Assembly (NCBI GenBank): GCA_011634665.1
Contig: WAEK01000001.1
Location: 1,751,501 to 1,815,500, forward strand
Direction: 5' to 3'
DNA from: Mortierella sp. BCC40632
Lineage: Eukaryota > Mortierellomycota > Mortierellomycetes > Mortierellales > Mortierellaceae
Length of the DNA: 64,000 nt
The translations under genes and the position numbers were made by a program. The notes under the pieces were generated by a model, which made no database searches, was not told the origin of the DNA, and was given only the letters and a program-made list of their open reading frames with translations. This document shows positions 1-11,091 of this stretch, piece by piece; position 1 is the stretch's first letter; each line of letters opens with the position of its first letter.

Positions 1-18
1 ATCATCAAGCGGGATTAC

Positions 19-409
19 CAGTAAGACGTGGGTCATCGTTGAGGACTGTGCCAATGCCAACTAGAATTGCATCGTGCCTGGATCGTAGACTTTAATGCGA
101 TAGTATTCCCAAGGGGGGAAAAGAGAGAGAATAGGATATCGTTGAATGGATATGTTGATATGCTCGAGAGACTTTTTCTTTCTTTTCATTTCTTTTTGGG
201 TAAGGGAGTGCTCTTGGTTCCACATCAACACTTCATAGGTAACCTTACAGATGGGTTGCCTTCATAGACTCTGGACCGCTGAGGATGAGCTGCCGTCCGC
301 CAGTCCCTGCAATCTTGCCATCGAGACTCTGAGCAAATGTCAGGGTAACGAATGGAGTTGACTGGTCAGACGAGGCGAGGAATGAGTGCTCGGAGAGAAA
401 AGAGTACAT
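19..409 (-). CDS. RIB7: RIB7-like diaminohydroxyphosphoribosylamino-pyrimidine reductase, N-terminal part (3' end outside window)
   Basis: Reads leftwards off the window edge. Exon 1 is 409-249 and exon 2 is 89-19, joined by a GT-AG intron (248-90). The first ATG in the open frame is at 409. Shortly after it comes the segment PFVTLTFAQSLDGKIAG, then LILSGPESM, and after the intron HDAILVGIGTVLNDDPRLT. Known for the family: these blocks form the NADPH-binding start of the riboflavin-pathway reductase (RibD C-terminal / RIB7), which reduces the ribosyl side chain of the pyrimidine intermediate. A second donor (GGTAATC) falls at 18, because reading on hits a stop. Roughly the first 77 residues are present. 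The assignment is strong from motif order; the rest of the gene cannot be judged. It is divergent from dynamitin. Confidence 0.85.
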
Positions 410-885
410 GACGAGGATGGAGTCACTGAATAGAGTAAAGGAAAAAGGGACGTCTACGACATGACCTAGGGCAGTCCATGTCTAGAGAGAGAAGAGAGAA
501 TGTGAGAAGAGAGAAGGAGAAAAAAAACGTATTCAAGTCACATCTCTCGACACGCGCCCTGTTGCATATGACACGACACCCCCAAAGGCTCACGCTGCTC
601 TCCCATCTCTCTTTCTCTCTTTCTCTCTTTCTCTCTTTCTCTCTTTCTCTCTCTTCCACCTAATCCCATCCATTGCACCAAGCCTGCCCATAGACCCGCG
701 AGCCAGGACACTACCCTCTCCCCCCGCCTCATAGGATCATCAGAGACACCCTCCAGAGACGATCGCCCATTCATTCAGACTCAGGAACAGGCAGCCTGTC
801 ACCCTTTTTTGTATACTTGCATTTTACTCTCTCAGGAACGCATTAGACAGCTAATTCAGGAGATAAAAAGAAAGAAAGCTTCACC
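410..885. promoter_or_regulatory. Divergent intergenic region between RIB7-like (-) and dynamitin (+)
   Basis: 476 bp between two divergent start codons, so it probably holds both promoters. It contains an imperfect (CTCTCTTT)n tract at 605-655 and purine-rich stretches around 480-530. No coding signal or defined TATA element was recognised. Confidence 0.5.
605..655. repeat. (CTCTCTTT)n microsatellite
   Basis: About six imperfect copies of an 8-nt pyrimidine unit in the divergent promoter. Open frames across it are repeat artefacts. Confidence 0.9.
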
Positions 886-3707
886 ATGTCCAGCAAGTAC
901 TCGACACTTCCCGATATTGTAATGGAAGAGACCTTTTTTTTTATTATTACTGGGGAGGGGGGAGGAGGCAGGGAAGAGGAGAGGACTCTCCTGCTGAGCA
1001 TGCCATTTTACTTTATTGGCTTCCCGCGTTGCTCATCATCCTCCATTCCATCACATCACTCTTCTCACGGGGGATGGGAAACCTCAATTAGGACACTCAA
1101 CCAGATGTCTACGAAACTCCAGACGACACAGGCGATCGGAATGGCCGCGTCGCCGGTGTTGATTCCAAGGCAAGTCAAAAAGAGTGCATCTTGCTCTCAC
1201 ACATACGCACACACACACACTCTCTCTCTCTCTCTCTCTCTCGGTTTTTTATATATCTCTTTGAACAGTAGTAACGGTCTACTTTTTTCTCTTGGCCAAG
1301 TTGGAGCGGTTGGAACTAACCAATTCCCCACACACACTCTCTCTCTTTCTTTCTTTCTTTCTTTTAGGACCTGGAAAGCGACGAGGAAAGAGAAGGCATT
1401 GACAAGTCGGGTGTCTCTGTTAAGGAAGCATCGGCCCGCTTCAAGGACTGTGTCGTAGACACTTCGGCAACAGGTAAAAAGAGAACAATCCTAGTCTTTT
1501 GGTGGTGGTGGAGAGGGGGGGTCAGGATGGACCAATTCCGCCTTTTTAAAAAAAAAAAAAGGACCCAACATTTTTTTTTTTTTTTATTTTGCTGCTCTAT
1601 CAAAGAAACAACAAAAAGGTCTTCCTCATGACCAACTCTCTCCCTAACCCATTTATTATTGTTTCCTTTCCTCTTTACTGTGTCTGTGGGTTCACAATAG
1701 ACTTTTCGGATAGATTGAACAAGCGCAAAAAGGCCATGTACCGTACCTTTGTGAGGAGACCCAACCTGGAAACATCGGAATACGAGATCTTGCCAAAGGA
1801 AGTGATCCTTCAGGAGACACCTCTTCAAAAGCTGCGACGACTTATATATGAGGTCAAGGAACTCGGTGAAGAGGCTGCCTCGAATGAGCAGGTAAACCCC
1901 CAGGCAAAGAAATGAGAGAGTGAGAATGGGGGGGGAGAGAGATGTTAAATATGTGCTCTTCACGAGCCAAAAGCTCTCGCTCTTGGCCCGCTTTTGGGGG
2001 AGGGGGAGACAGGCCAAGGTCATCTTACATTGGAGCACGTGCAAGCAGACATTCTCGATGTTTCTTGCTTTCTGAGAAGGATTTACCTTGGCTCGAGCTA
2101 TCCTCCCTTCTTCTCCCGATGAACTGATTGAAAAAAAATTATTAACAACGACAAACATTACTACTCCGTTAGGATGGAACTCAGTTGAACGATGGCATCG
2201 GAAGCAAGGATCTGTTGGCGCATGTCAAGTCACTGGAAAACGACCTACAGGAAATTGGCCAAGCCATGGGAGAGAGTGCTTCGAGTGGAATGCTCTCGAC
2301 CGAAGGTTTGGTCAAGCAAACGGATACAGGCAAACGTCTGATGCAGCAATTGCAGGCAATGAAGCATATCGCCACCTCGTCAGAGGAAGGTGCTTCAAAG
2401 AGTGCCGACGGCTCGGCAATAACTTCTGCGAGCGGCTCTGGAGATGACAAGGTAAACCCATTCGATCAAATGTTCAACAAAAAAAAATCGACACCATGTC
2501 ATCATCACTTTTCTTGTTTTGTTTCTTTAGAAGTGTGGGACGAGATTTACTGAGAATCTTTGGATATTCTTTTTTTCTAGACCGTGACTTATGAACTCTA
2601 CTATAGTCCCGACAATGCTCGACTTCACACCGCCACCAAGACAGCAGAGCTTGCGGAGCGAATTGCAGTACTTGAGAGATCTGTTGGATCGACGCCCATG
2701 CAATCTGGAGTAAGGACCTTTTTCTTTATCGACGTTTATTGGCACCCCCGCCTATCACCATTTCGGTCTGATCAAATATGCTGCAGAGCTCTCCTTCATT
2801 ACATATCTTTTTCATGCGTCAATGTTACTGATCCGATGCTCTTGATTTTGGGATGGGGAATAGGCATCTCTTGTTGGTACAGTGGAAAAGTTGGAGCAGG
2901 ATATCAAGATGTTGGCACAGCCCCGTCAATTGGAACAATTGTCCCGTCGCCTGAAGGCTGTCACATCAGAACTGGAGCGTGTTCAGGAACTGCAATCCAA
3001 GGAAGCTGCTGCTTCTGGAATCTCTACCGATACTGAGAGCAAGGTACAACAAAACAAAACAAATCAATCGAGTTGACAAATTGTCAAGTGTTTATTTTTT
3101 TTTTTGACGGATGTATCCATTGAGAGTTCCTCTTTTTCTAACTGATCTCTCAAATTTTCTCTTTCGTTTTCTTTCTTTCTTTCGTACTTTCTTTTATTGC
3201 TCGGACAGATTAATTCGTTGTTCGAGTTGGTAGATAAGATTGATCCCCTTGTGTCCTTGGCACCTGTCTTGGTGACGAGGTTAAAGGGACTCAAGGGTCT
3301 TCATGCCGAGGCAGCAGTCTTTTCAGATTCTATCAAGATGATTTCGGATGAGCAGACCAAGGTGACTGAGGAACTCAAGGGACTTGATGCTGTCTCTGTT
3401 AAGGTATGTACCATTTCAGTTGGATTTTTTTTTTTTTTTTTTTTTTTTTAATGAGATATAAAGATGGAGGAGAAAGCTTTATGGCTAGAAAAAAAAAATT
3501 AACTCGAGTCAATGGGGGTTTTCTTCTCCTTCTTCTCCTTCTCCTCCTTCTTCTTCTTCTTCTTCTTTGTGCGGCCGAAATGATGTTTCGGAAATTCAGC
3601 TTCAGGAAAGTCTTGTCGAGAACGAGAACTCTATCCAGAAGAATATTGAGTTGATTGATGGAAGAATCACACAGTTGGTCGAACGGATTCAGCGCCTGGA
3701 AGCATAG
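886..3707 (+). CDS. DCTN2: Dynamitin (dynactin subunit 2, p50)
   Basis: Nine exons: 886-918, 1092-1169, 1368-1473, 1701-1891, 2173-2451, 2581-2709, 2864-3043, 3209-3403, 3600-3707. They total 432 residues (animal p50 is about 400). The N terminus carries YSTLPDI and PDVYETPDD, matching the conserved start of p50. The middle has SDRLNKRKKAMYRTF and QETPLQKLRRL, and the C-terminal half is predicted coiled coil ending in VERIQRLEA. Known role: four copies form the dynactin shoulder that links p150glued to the Arp1 filament for dynein transport. All joins keep phase. Intron 2 begins with GC (AAG|GCAAGT at 1170), a GC-AG intron. Introns carry long T runs. The start is the only ATG giving the conserved N terminus. 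Confidence 0.93.
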
Positions 3708-3739
3708 TGTGTGAGTTTTATTTTTTCTTTTTGAAGAGG

Positions 3740-3793
<54 letters not shown>

Positions 3794-4538
3794 GAACGAA
3801 TGGATGAAACCAGGAGACTACACACGACTACACACTACCATCAATGCTACAAATAAAAAAAAAAAAAAAAAAAATAGGAAGCTTGTCCATGGAACAAAAT
3901 GACCCAGGGATGATGAGATAAGAGAAATGAAAGGGTCAAGATGTCAAAGGTACTCAAAAGATAGAAACATAGCATTTACTTTCTCTTCTCTTTCCTTCCT
4001 TCTTTCTTCCCTTCTCTCAAGACACGAGGTATAGATCCATGTCGCTAGGTTACTTTTTTTTTTTTTATTACTTGAATATTATTTGGGTGCTTCCTGGATC
4101 GCCCGTGCTTTCTCATATATTGATCCCGTTTATGGTTATAGGAAAGAAAAAAAAAAAAAAAAAAAGGGTCACCATTTTCACTTTTTTTTTTTTTTTTTGC
4201 AACATGTGAAGCCTATCTTTTTTTTTTTGGTCTAAATTTGTGGTATATTGTGAAAAAAGAAAAAGGGAGGGAAGGGAGGGGGAAGGAAAAAAAAAAAAAA
4301 AAGGGGGGGAGAGAGGAGAGGAGAAGCGAGCAAGAGAAGCAAACGAGGAATACAGTCTAATGGCAAAGGAAGAATAAGAAAAAGAAAAAGAAAAAGAAGA
4401 GGAGAATAAGAGCTTTCATGACTGACATGGTTCTGAGGACTCTGATGAAGAGTCCTTGGATTTCTGAACGGTCTTTGAAGAATTGAGCCAGATATGAGTT
4501 TCCGAGATGACGATATGCATCACTGGATAAGTTGCAAA
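3708..4538. other. Convergent intergenic region, low complexity
   Basis: Separates the 3' ends of dynamitin (+) and the AIG1-like gene (-). It holds a roughly 40-nt (AG)n tract at 3747-3787 and several A or T runs (for example 3854-3874, 4144-4165 and 4183-4198). No exon was recognised; presumably 3' UTRs. Confidence 0.6.
3747..3787. repeat. (AG)n microsatellite
   Basis: A nearly pure AG dinucleotide tract of about 20 units, just downstream of the dynamitin stop codon. Confidence 0.9.
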
Positions 4539-6458
4539 TTAATAGAACAGAGTGGAGGTACCAGATACCAGTGCTTAGTAATATTAAAAAAAAAAAAAAC
4601 TCAAGTCCGATCTTTTCAAGTGCTTTCGCCCTTTTTTGAAGAAAAAAAAGCTCCGGCATGTACTACTGTCTATTCATTACCCAGGCCGATGGCGGTGGCT
4701 GTGAGCATCATACGCAACCGCTCCCAGGGACACTCGATATTGTGCAAGACGGGGTATGGCTATAGAAAGAAAGAAAGAGAAAAGAGAGAGAGAGTGGTGA
4801 GTCGATAAATCACTCGTGACACAGGCACAGACGAATGACTATCCACTAAAAATGAGCCACAGCTCCAAAAGCAGCACAGACTCTTTTAATAACCACACTT
4901 ACCCATTCACCATTCAAGTGTGCGCAAAGACTTGACCATCCAATATAAGAGAGACCAAAAATGGCTACGTGGATAAAATCGGGCACTCGACGGACTCGGA
5001 AAGATTCCGAGTAAAAAAACATTTCGACCATGACCATCCCAAACGGAATTCCATGCATCTGAAGATCCAACCATAATGGAAGACTATCCAGCACAAGAGA
5101 GTTCCATCAATGGTTGGTTGATAGAAATGGTGACAAAGTTGTTGTTGTTGTATTTGTTGTAGTTGTTGTTTTTTTATCCATTTGTGCATCAATTGCGTGT
5201 TGGAGGCAGAGCATCACAAGTTCAGCCAAAGAAGAGTGAGGGGAAAGTAACAATGAAGATTTGACATTAGTTCCAATTGGTAGTTCAAGTGGTGGGCTAA
5301 AACTGGGAAAGAAAAAAAAATGGACCACGGTGTCATTGATGCATATATGCAGAGTGAACAAAGAAAGAGACGGAAAACATTACTAGCGAACTCCGGTGGG
5401 GTAGATATTGTACACATTCGACAAGGTTAGGTACCAATACAGGCACGCGATCGCACATTCAACCTATCGTTAATGAATGTTACTCTGTTGAGTTTAGAGT
5501 CTTCTTTTTTTTTTTTTTTTTTTGCCTTGCCTTGCCTTGCCTTGCATTTCAATGCCTATTGCTTACGGGAACAATGACCGGGATAACTGCATCCTTGTAC
5601 CGAATAAGATCTATGGTCACGAAGACAGGACAAGACAGTAAATGTGGTTTAGCACGTTAGTATCCTATTCCCAATTACACACCATTGCATCAGACCGCTG
5701 TCCGAAAGAGAGGGGCGGAGAAAGAGAACGAGGGAGAGATAAAGAGAAAGGAGAGAGAACGGGAAGACAGAAGGCCTCTTTTTTTTTTTTTTGTTTTCTC
5801 TTTCTCTCTCTCTTTCTCTCTTTGCTGACTTGACTCGTGTGGTGTATATTTCTTTCTGAGATTCATTTGAAGATATTTTGGTTCACACAAATGCTGGTCG
5901 AATCATTTAGATGGCTGTCAACAGAACGATTCCGTCCCGAATGCCTTGCAGGCAATTAAAAGAAAAAAAGGCTGAAGGAATGAAGGCTGTTTGTTGGTCT
6001 GGATTCTGGATCGCCAACGAATAGCTGAAACGGCTCTCCAACGCCTGACTGCCTCTCCCTTCTCTCCTCCTTCTCTTCCTCTTCCTTCTCTCCAAAAGAG
6101 CGCTGGATGGTCACGATGAAGACAGATGAGCCGGCTGTCTGTCCTGTCAACTAATGCAGGCTGTAAATACAATGAACCATTGGCATCCATCGTCTTTTGT
6201 CTTTATGAATACTTTTTTTTCCCCCTTCCCTGTCCAAGCTCCGCCAAGGGCTCAGCAAGCTCATCCAGATCCTCTGGCAATTCAAAGGACTCCAACCCCG
6301 AAAAAGAGAGAGAGAGAGAGAGAGAGAGAAAAAGGGAGAGAATCATCCTGTTGAGAGGGTTCCTGATATCCAGATGCATTGTATCTCCCTGCATTCTCGT
6401 CTTGGAAGAATGACATGAGGCAGAGTCAGGGAAGAGGGAGGACAACGAAACAAAGAAT

Positions 6459-6489
<31 letters not shown>

Positions 6490-7113
6490 TTGCCATGCGA
6501 AATCCACTTACGAGGCTTGCCCAAGAGATCTCCAGCAAGACCAAGACTTAGACAAACTACAGTGATCAATAGTCCTACGATCGTCAGGTACTATGGACCA
6601 AAATGACCAGTTGAGTCAGTTGAACGTTCACAACACATTGACACATATTAGGGGTTGCATTGTCGGCGACCATAGAAAGAGAGAGAGAGATCCTACCTGT
6701 GTTCCTGCTCCAAAGCCGCTCTTGATGCTGTGTGTACTCATCACTGATGCCAGTCCAATGGTGGAGACGGTGGAGACCAGACTGAGTAGCCGAAAGATCG
6801 TCCTTACTGAATAGATGGAGACAGACGGTACCCCACTAGGCTTTGACTTTCTGAGCAGTGATGTGTTGTCCTGGCCAGTTGTGATGGTAGAAGAAGAGAG
6901 GACTCGTTGTCTCTGTCCACTTCTCTTTTGGCGATGATGAGCCCTGTCGGTAAAGAACGAGAGACGGACGATTGAGGAGGCAGCTGAGGCAGCCGAAGAT
7001 CCCTTGGATGGTGGTACTGTGGATGATGGAGCCGATGTGGACGTTAGCCGCTCGGTAGCTGGGGAAGAAGCTGTTCGAGCGGCAAAGGGAGAAGTTGAGA
7101 GCTGTAGGACCAT
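4539..7113 (-). CDS. FAR-17a/AIG1-like membrane protein (AIG1/ADTRP-type hydrolase family)
   Basis: Assembled from small exons: 7113-6697, 6590-6512, 5610-5567, 5463-5414, 5083-4903, 4759-4681, 4573-4539, about 294 residues, all phases consistent. The ordered family blocks are visible: GTQYLTIVGLL (conserved Thr, about residue 142), LIRYKDAVIPVIVP, VECAIACLYW, LPLWLDLQMHGIPFG (conserved His, about 207), HLNGEWPYPVL and a last membrane segment. Known: AIG1 and ADTRP are multipass membrane threonine hydrolases that use this Thr/His pair on fatty-acid esters of hydroxy fatty acids. A Ser/Thr-rich N-terminal extension of about 95 residues is unusual. The Thr-His spacing is short for the family, so a further 45-nt exon at 5296-5252 (in phase) may be used. 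Intron 2 is 901 bp and full of repeats. Confidence is good for the family and moderate for exact exons. Confidence 0.72.
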
Positions 7114-7183
7114 TGTAATGGAATTGTAGGGTGAGTGGAGAGTGAGAATGGGGTGAGAGGGATGGGATACAATGAAGAAGGAA

Positions 7184-7216
<33 letters not shown>

Positions 7217-8240
7217 GAGAGAAAGAGAGAGAAAAAGAGAGAGAAGAGAGAGAAGGAGACCAGTCAAACACTCTGATGATCCCTTGAAAAAACATGTCAC
7301 TCGACCAGAAAACCCAGACGGTCCTTTTTTTTTTGTCGTCGCATTGTGCGCATTGGGCGTCCCCTGCAGAGTGCGTTTATGTTTTTTTTTAGGTATCGCC
7401 CACATTCTCACTCTGCACCGCATTCTCTCTCTCTCTCTCTATCTATCTCTCTCTCTTTTCTCTTCTCTGTCTCCACCATCTGCCATCCAACACCAACCCC
7501 ATACCCAGAGATTGGGCAGACAGAGTATCTGAACCTCGGATAAGCTGGAATACAAATGCCAATACTACTTTCTCTTTTTTTTTTTTTTTTTTTGTCTCTG
7601 GATGCATTGGGCACATGCATAGAGGACTTCTCCCCTTCTCCGTGCCCTCTCCGGGTGGACCTGGCGCCACTGGTGAAGGAGAGAAGGAGAAGGAAAAACA
7701 ACGACTATCCCTTTCTTCTAGTGTGTGTTTTGAAGAAAAAAAAAAGGTGTGTCTGCGAGGTGGTCGTTGGAGGTGATTGTTTAGAGGCAGGGTCTGTTAA
7801 GCCAGGCCTACAGAGTAGACAAAGCAACAACAAAAGTCCGTGTTTTTGTTCTCAAGCCAAGGTCAAACACAAAGTCGCGTCCAGCGCTTTTGTCCCTGGA
7901 GATGGTGCCCCGTGCGGTGGGGAGTCGTCATGTCGAACTCAATTGGCGGTGTGGCATTCTCAGCAGTCACAACTTCTCTTTCTCTCTTCTCTCTTTTCTC
8001 TCACCAGCGCAATCAAGAAAGCACTGCGATGTTTGCATCAGGACCAACTCCTCACCCCCTTGTCTCCTCCTCGCGGCTTCCTTCCCAACCACGCTTGATC
8101 TGATCCAATTCGAGTTCTTCTTGGACCTTCTTTTTTTCTTCTTCTTCTTCTTTTTTTTTTTTTTTTTTTTTTTTCTCTCCTTCCTTCTCTTTCTTTGCCA
8201 GAACCTACCTGTTCAAACATTCGTCGACATTCTCTCTCCG
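7114..8240. promoter_or_regulatory. Divergent intergenic region / 5' leaders
   Basis: Lies between the AIG1-like start (-) and the serine-rich gene start (+). It holds a (GA)n block around 7185-7250, (CT)n around 7420-7460 and long T runs at 7579-7593 and 8150-8174. The T-rich tract ending in TTTGCCAG just before 8201 could be a 5'-UTR intron acceptor. No coding exon was recognised. Confidence 0.45.
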
Positions 8241-9959
8241 ATGGCCGAGTCACACTCTCAGGACGATTGCTGGATCTCCAAACCCACTCCTTCGGATGAG
8301 CGAGCACCTCCCTCCAGGAGACAGAGCGTAGCCCTTCGTCGTGGATCTGCATCGCCCTTTTCCACCGCCCCTACCAATGTCTCTACAAGAGACTCTTTCA
8401 GTCGCCAGCCTTCTTCCAATGCCGGAGGAAGAGAATCGCGTCGGACAAGGAATCACAACTCGGCGAGCGGAGCTGGCAATGGTAGCTCCAACATTCACCA
8501 GGGCTATAGTCTCGTCCAACGGTCCAGGACTAGCATGCCCAGCAATGGTATCCCCAGCAATGGGAACCCCTACCTTCATTATCCTCACTCACCCTCACAG
8601 CACCAGTACTACGGACATGACCCGTACGCCCAAGCAGATCCACCCTCTAGGCCTCGTGTCGCACGCGGATCGAGGTCTTTAGACGGTCCTCCAGGTAGAG
8701 GTGGCATTCCTCATGCCTCCTCCTCCTCTTCCTATCTTTCAGAAGGAATGGTCGCCACACCCGTCCAGTTATCTTCTAGTTCTTCACGAAGAATGGGCTC
8801 AGGGCCAGGACCGACAGGCCAGAGACGACCTACAGGACCCTTTTCGCCCATGCACTGGAACGACTGGAGTGACAGGCAAGCCGCGAACGAGGCGCGTCCA
8901 CCACAAAGGCTGGCTGCGCCGACACGGAATTCTGGAATACCACCGGCCAGGACATCACCTGGATCAAGGATCCCTAATGGAGGATCTCGAATGCCGTCAA
9001 ACTCCAACGACCACTTGACCAATAGTCCTCCATCTCGGTCCTCTCCAACCTCTCCTCACTCTCCTTCACGATCCCAGGCACCCGAACCTGAGGAGATGAT
9101 AAAGGAGGTTTCCATTGAGAAAACCACCCCCACACTGACTGAAGCAATGCTTGTGGATTTCGACCTTGGAGAGACCGCGGCGAATGGTGCCAGTGGATTA
9201 ATTGAGGCCCAAGAACAAGGGACCAGCCAGAGTAGCAAAGCACCTGTAACGAACTCTAGACCATACTCTACCTTTATGGAGGAGCTAATCAACATTGACT
9301 TCACAGGGCTCTCTTTGGAGACAACGAGGACCGAGAAACCAGAACAAGACCTAAAACCCGTCATGGACACCAACATGGACACTGTCGTAGATTCTACAAC
9401 GCCATCCTCAAAGGAAACAATAATGGATGAACCAGAGATGAACTTGATTGATTTTACAGAACCCGAGCCAGGAACCCTTCCATTGTCCCCGAGCGTCACT
9501 TCTAAATCCAGTGCTGGGGGCAATAGTTTCTCAAGGCCTCCCAATTCTTATAGATCCTTGCTAGAGGATGATCCAATAGAGGAGCCGATCAAACAAGAAA
9601 CGGAAACGAACACTCCTCCGAGCCTGCAATCGGACCAGCCTAAAGAGGAACAACTCCTTGGAGAAATCACTGACAAGATGATTCATTCATCCTACAGTCA
9701 AGCAGTTGACATTGGCCAGGACGATGATGACGACAAGGAGGAGGATGAGATTAAGAGTCATTTCTATGACGATAGCGACCTTTCCGAAAGCGATGACACG
9801 CACAGTGATAGTGACACAGATCATACGACAAAGGCAGGATGGTGTGAAATGGATGACAACAGGATCTTGATCGATACGGGGTACCTGGAATGGCTCAAAA
9901 ACAATCTCGAGCAAAGCAACACTACCTGGGACACACTCTTGGCTCATGTCAAGCTCTAA
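8241..9959 (+). CDS. Serine/proline-rich protein with acidic C terminus, function unknown
   Basis: Single exon, 572 residues from the ATG at 8241; the same frame is open upstream but only through poly-T. Not recognised. The first 320 residues are Ser/Pro/Arg/Asn-rich and probably disordered. The second half is acidic and has three spaced short motifs: MLVDFDLGE, NIDFTGLS and NLIDFTEPE. These resemble clathrin-box-like or other short linear motifs, and the first fits L-hydrophobic-x-hydrophobic-acidic; this is inference only. A DDDDDKEEDE run is followed by a more ordered-looking last 45 residues (GWCEMDDNRILIDTGYLEWL), which may be the conserved part. No signal peptide or membrane segment. 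Balanced codon use over 1.7 kb without a stop supports a real gene. Confidence 0.75.
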   Translation: MAESHSQDDCWISKPTPSDERAPPSRRQSVALRRGSASPFSTAPTNVSTRDSFSRQPSSNAGGRESRRTRNHNSASGAGNGSSNIHQGYSLVQRSRTSMPSNGIPSNGNPYLHYPHSPSQHQYYGHDPYAQADPPSRPRVARGSRSLDGPPGRGGIPHASSSSSYLSEGMVATPVQLSSSSSRRMGSGPGPTGQRRPTGPFSPMHWNDWSDRQAANEARPPQRLAAPTRNSGIPPARTSPGSRIPNGGSRMPSNSNDHLTNSPPSRSSPTSPHSPSRSQAPEPEEMIKEVSIEKTTPTLTEAMLVDFDLGETAANGASGLIEAQEQGTSQSSKAPVTNSRPYSTFMEELINIDFTGLSLETTRTEKPEQDLKPVMDTNMDTVVDSTTPSSKETIMDEPEMNLIDFTEPEPGTLPLSPSVTSKSSAGGNSFSRPPNSYRSLLEDDPIEEPIKQETETNTPPSLQSDQPKEEQLLGEITDKMIHSSYSQAVDIGQDDDDDKEEDEIKSHFYDDSDLSESDDTHSDSDTDHTTKAGWCEMDDNRILIDTGYLEWLKNNLEQSNTTWDTLLAHVKL

Positions 9960-10728
9960 GACTTTGAGGGAATGAGGGGCGATACTATGGATAATATTAT
10001 TCGCAAGTCATTGGATTTCGCTTTGCTCGAGCACCTTTTTTTTTTTTTTTTTTTTTTTTTCTCGCTTTTGAGAAGGGTTATATTTTTTATATATTTGCTC
10101 TATCTGGGTGCTGTCAGATTTTTTACAGAGTCGGTAAATGACTCAGTGACCTTTTCTTCATGGGGGGGGAAGAGGGGAGGTCATACTATGTCAAAAGGAA
10201 GACTCTGAAGGAAATGAGCCCTATATTCAGGTTTACCTTTGCTTTTTCTTCTATACCCTTTTTTTTTTTTTTTTTTTTTTTTGCAGGAGTACACTTTTTT
10301 CTTCTACTATTACTCCCTAACCAAGTCCAAGCTCAATGTACACTATCTTACTTTCTCTTTCTCTCTCTCTCTCTCTCTCTCTTCCTTTCCCTCTTTTTTT
10401 TTTCTTTCTCTTTGTATCTATACCAACGCTTTCTTTTGACATCGTTCCCCTCTCTCTTTCCTTCATTTCCAATCCAATCTCGTTGCAATAAAAAAAAAAA
10501 AAGAGGTTTGGTACTTGTTCCAAGATGCAAAAGGCCCAGATATTGTCTAGGTGCTTTGGCACTAATTTCTCATCACTCGTAGACCACATCTGTAGAACCT
10601 AGGATGGGACTTGTAAAAGAAGAAGAGAATCGCTCTTTACCTTTTCTTTCTTCTCTCTATTCTTTTGATTCTGGGTAGTGTATTCTTGAGGACTAGTTGG
10701 CCACGTCCGCAGATCATGGTATGGGTGT

Positions 10729-10744
10729 GCGCCGACGAATAAAA
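10729..10744 (+). repeat. 16-bp direct repeat, copy 1
   Basis: gcgccgacgaataaaa; an identical copy lies at 10865-10880, 136 bp downstream. The flanks differ, except that a cat(g)GTA/GAA-like segment precedes both. Confidence 0.7.
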
Positions 10745-10864
10745 CTCTTCTATATCGTTTCTGGGTCGTCCCCTTCCACTCCCTTTATGTTTAAATAGTT
10801 TTCTTTCTTTTCTTTCAAAAAGAGATAGCGGAGGCCATGTCCTTTGTAGAGCATGGAAAAACGC

Positions 10865-10880
10865 GCGCCGACGAATAAAA
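10865..10880 (+). repeat. 16-bp direct repeat, copy 2
   Basis: Second identical copy of gcgccgacgaataaaa. It lies about 140 bp from the 3' end of the tRNA gene. Confidence 0.7.
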
Positions 10881-11009
10881 ACCTCTCACCAGGCCAAAAA
10901 AAAAAAAAAAAAGAGAGAATAAAACCCTTAACGGGGCCTGTAAAAAAGAGAGAGAGAGCGACGCGTCAACTCTTCAAAGTCCATGCGTGAGCTTCTCAAT
11001 CTAGGAAGG

Positions 11010-11014
11010 AAAAA
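11010..11014 (-). terminator. RNA polymerase III terminator of tRNA-Glu
   Basis: On the minus strand a T5 run begins seven bases after the tRNA 3' end. This is the usual pol III stop signal. Confidence 0.75.
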
Positions 11015-11020
11015 GAAAGT

Positions 11021-11091
11021 TCCCAGTCCGGGAATCGAACCCGGGCCTTGTCGGTGAGAGCGACAAATCCTGACCTCTGGACCAACTAGGA
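11021..11091 (-). tRNA. tRNA-Glu (anticodon CUC)
   Basis: 71 nt and intronless. The acceptor arms TCCTAGT and ACTGGGA pair fully (one G-T). The anticodon stem GTCG/CGAC encloses the loop CTCTCAC, giving anticodon CTC. The T arm contains GGTTCGATTCC, the B box. The A box (TAGTTGGTCCAGAGG) is intact. As usual the 3' CCA is not encoded. Confidence 0.95.

Larger units (their letters stand above)
9960..11009. other. Intergenic region with poly-T runs and a 16-bp direct repeat
   Basis: No gene recognised. It contains T runs (around 10037-10060 and 10261-10281), a (CT)n block around 10357-10382 and two copies of gcgccgacgaataaaa at 10729-10744 and 10865-10880. Confidence 0.5.

Noticed and set aside
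5956..6413. Minus-strand frames such as PEDLDELAEPLAELGQ and HENAGRYNASGYQ as extra exons of the AIG1-like gene
   Set aside because: They are in different frames without usable donors. The direct join 6512 to 5610 keeps phase and family sequence, so this stretch is best read as intron.
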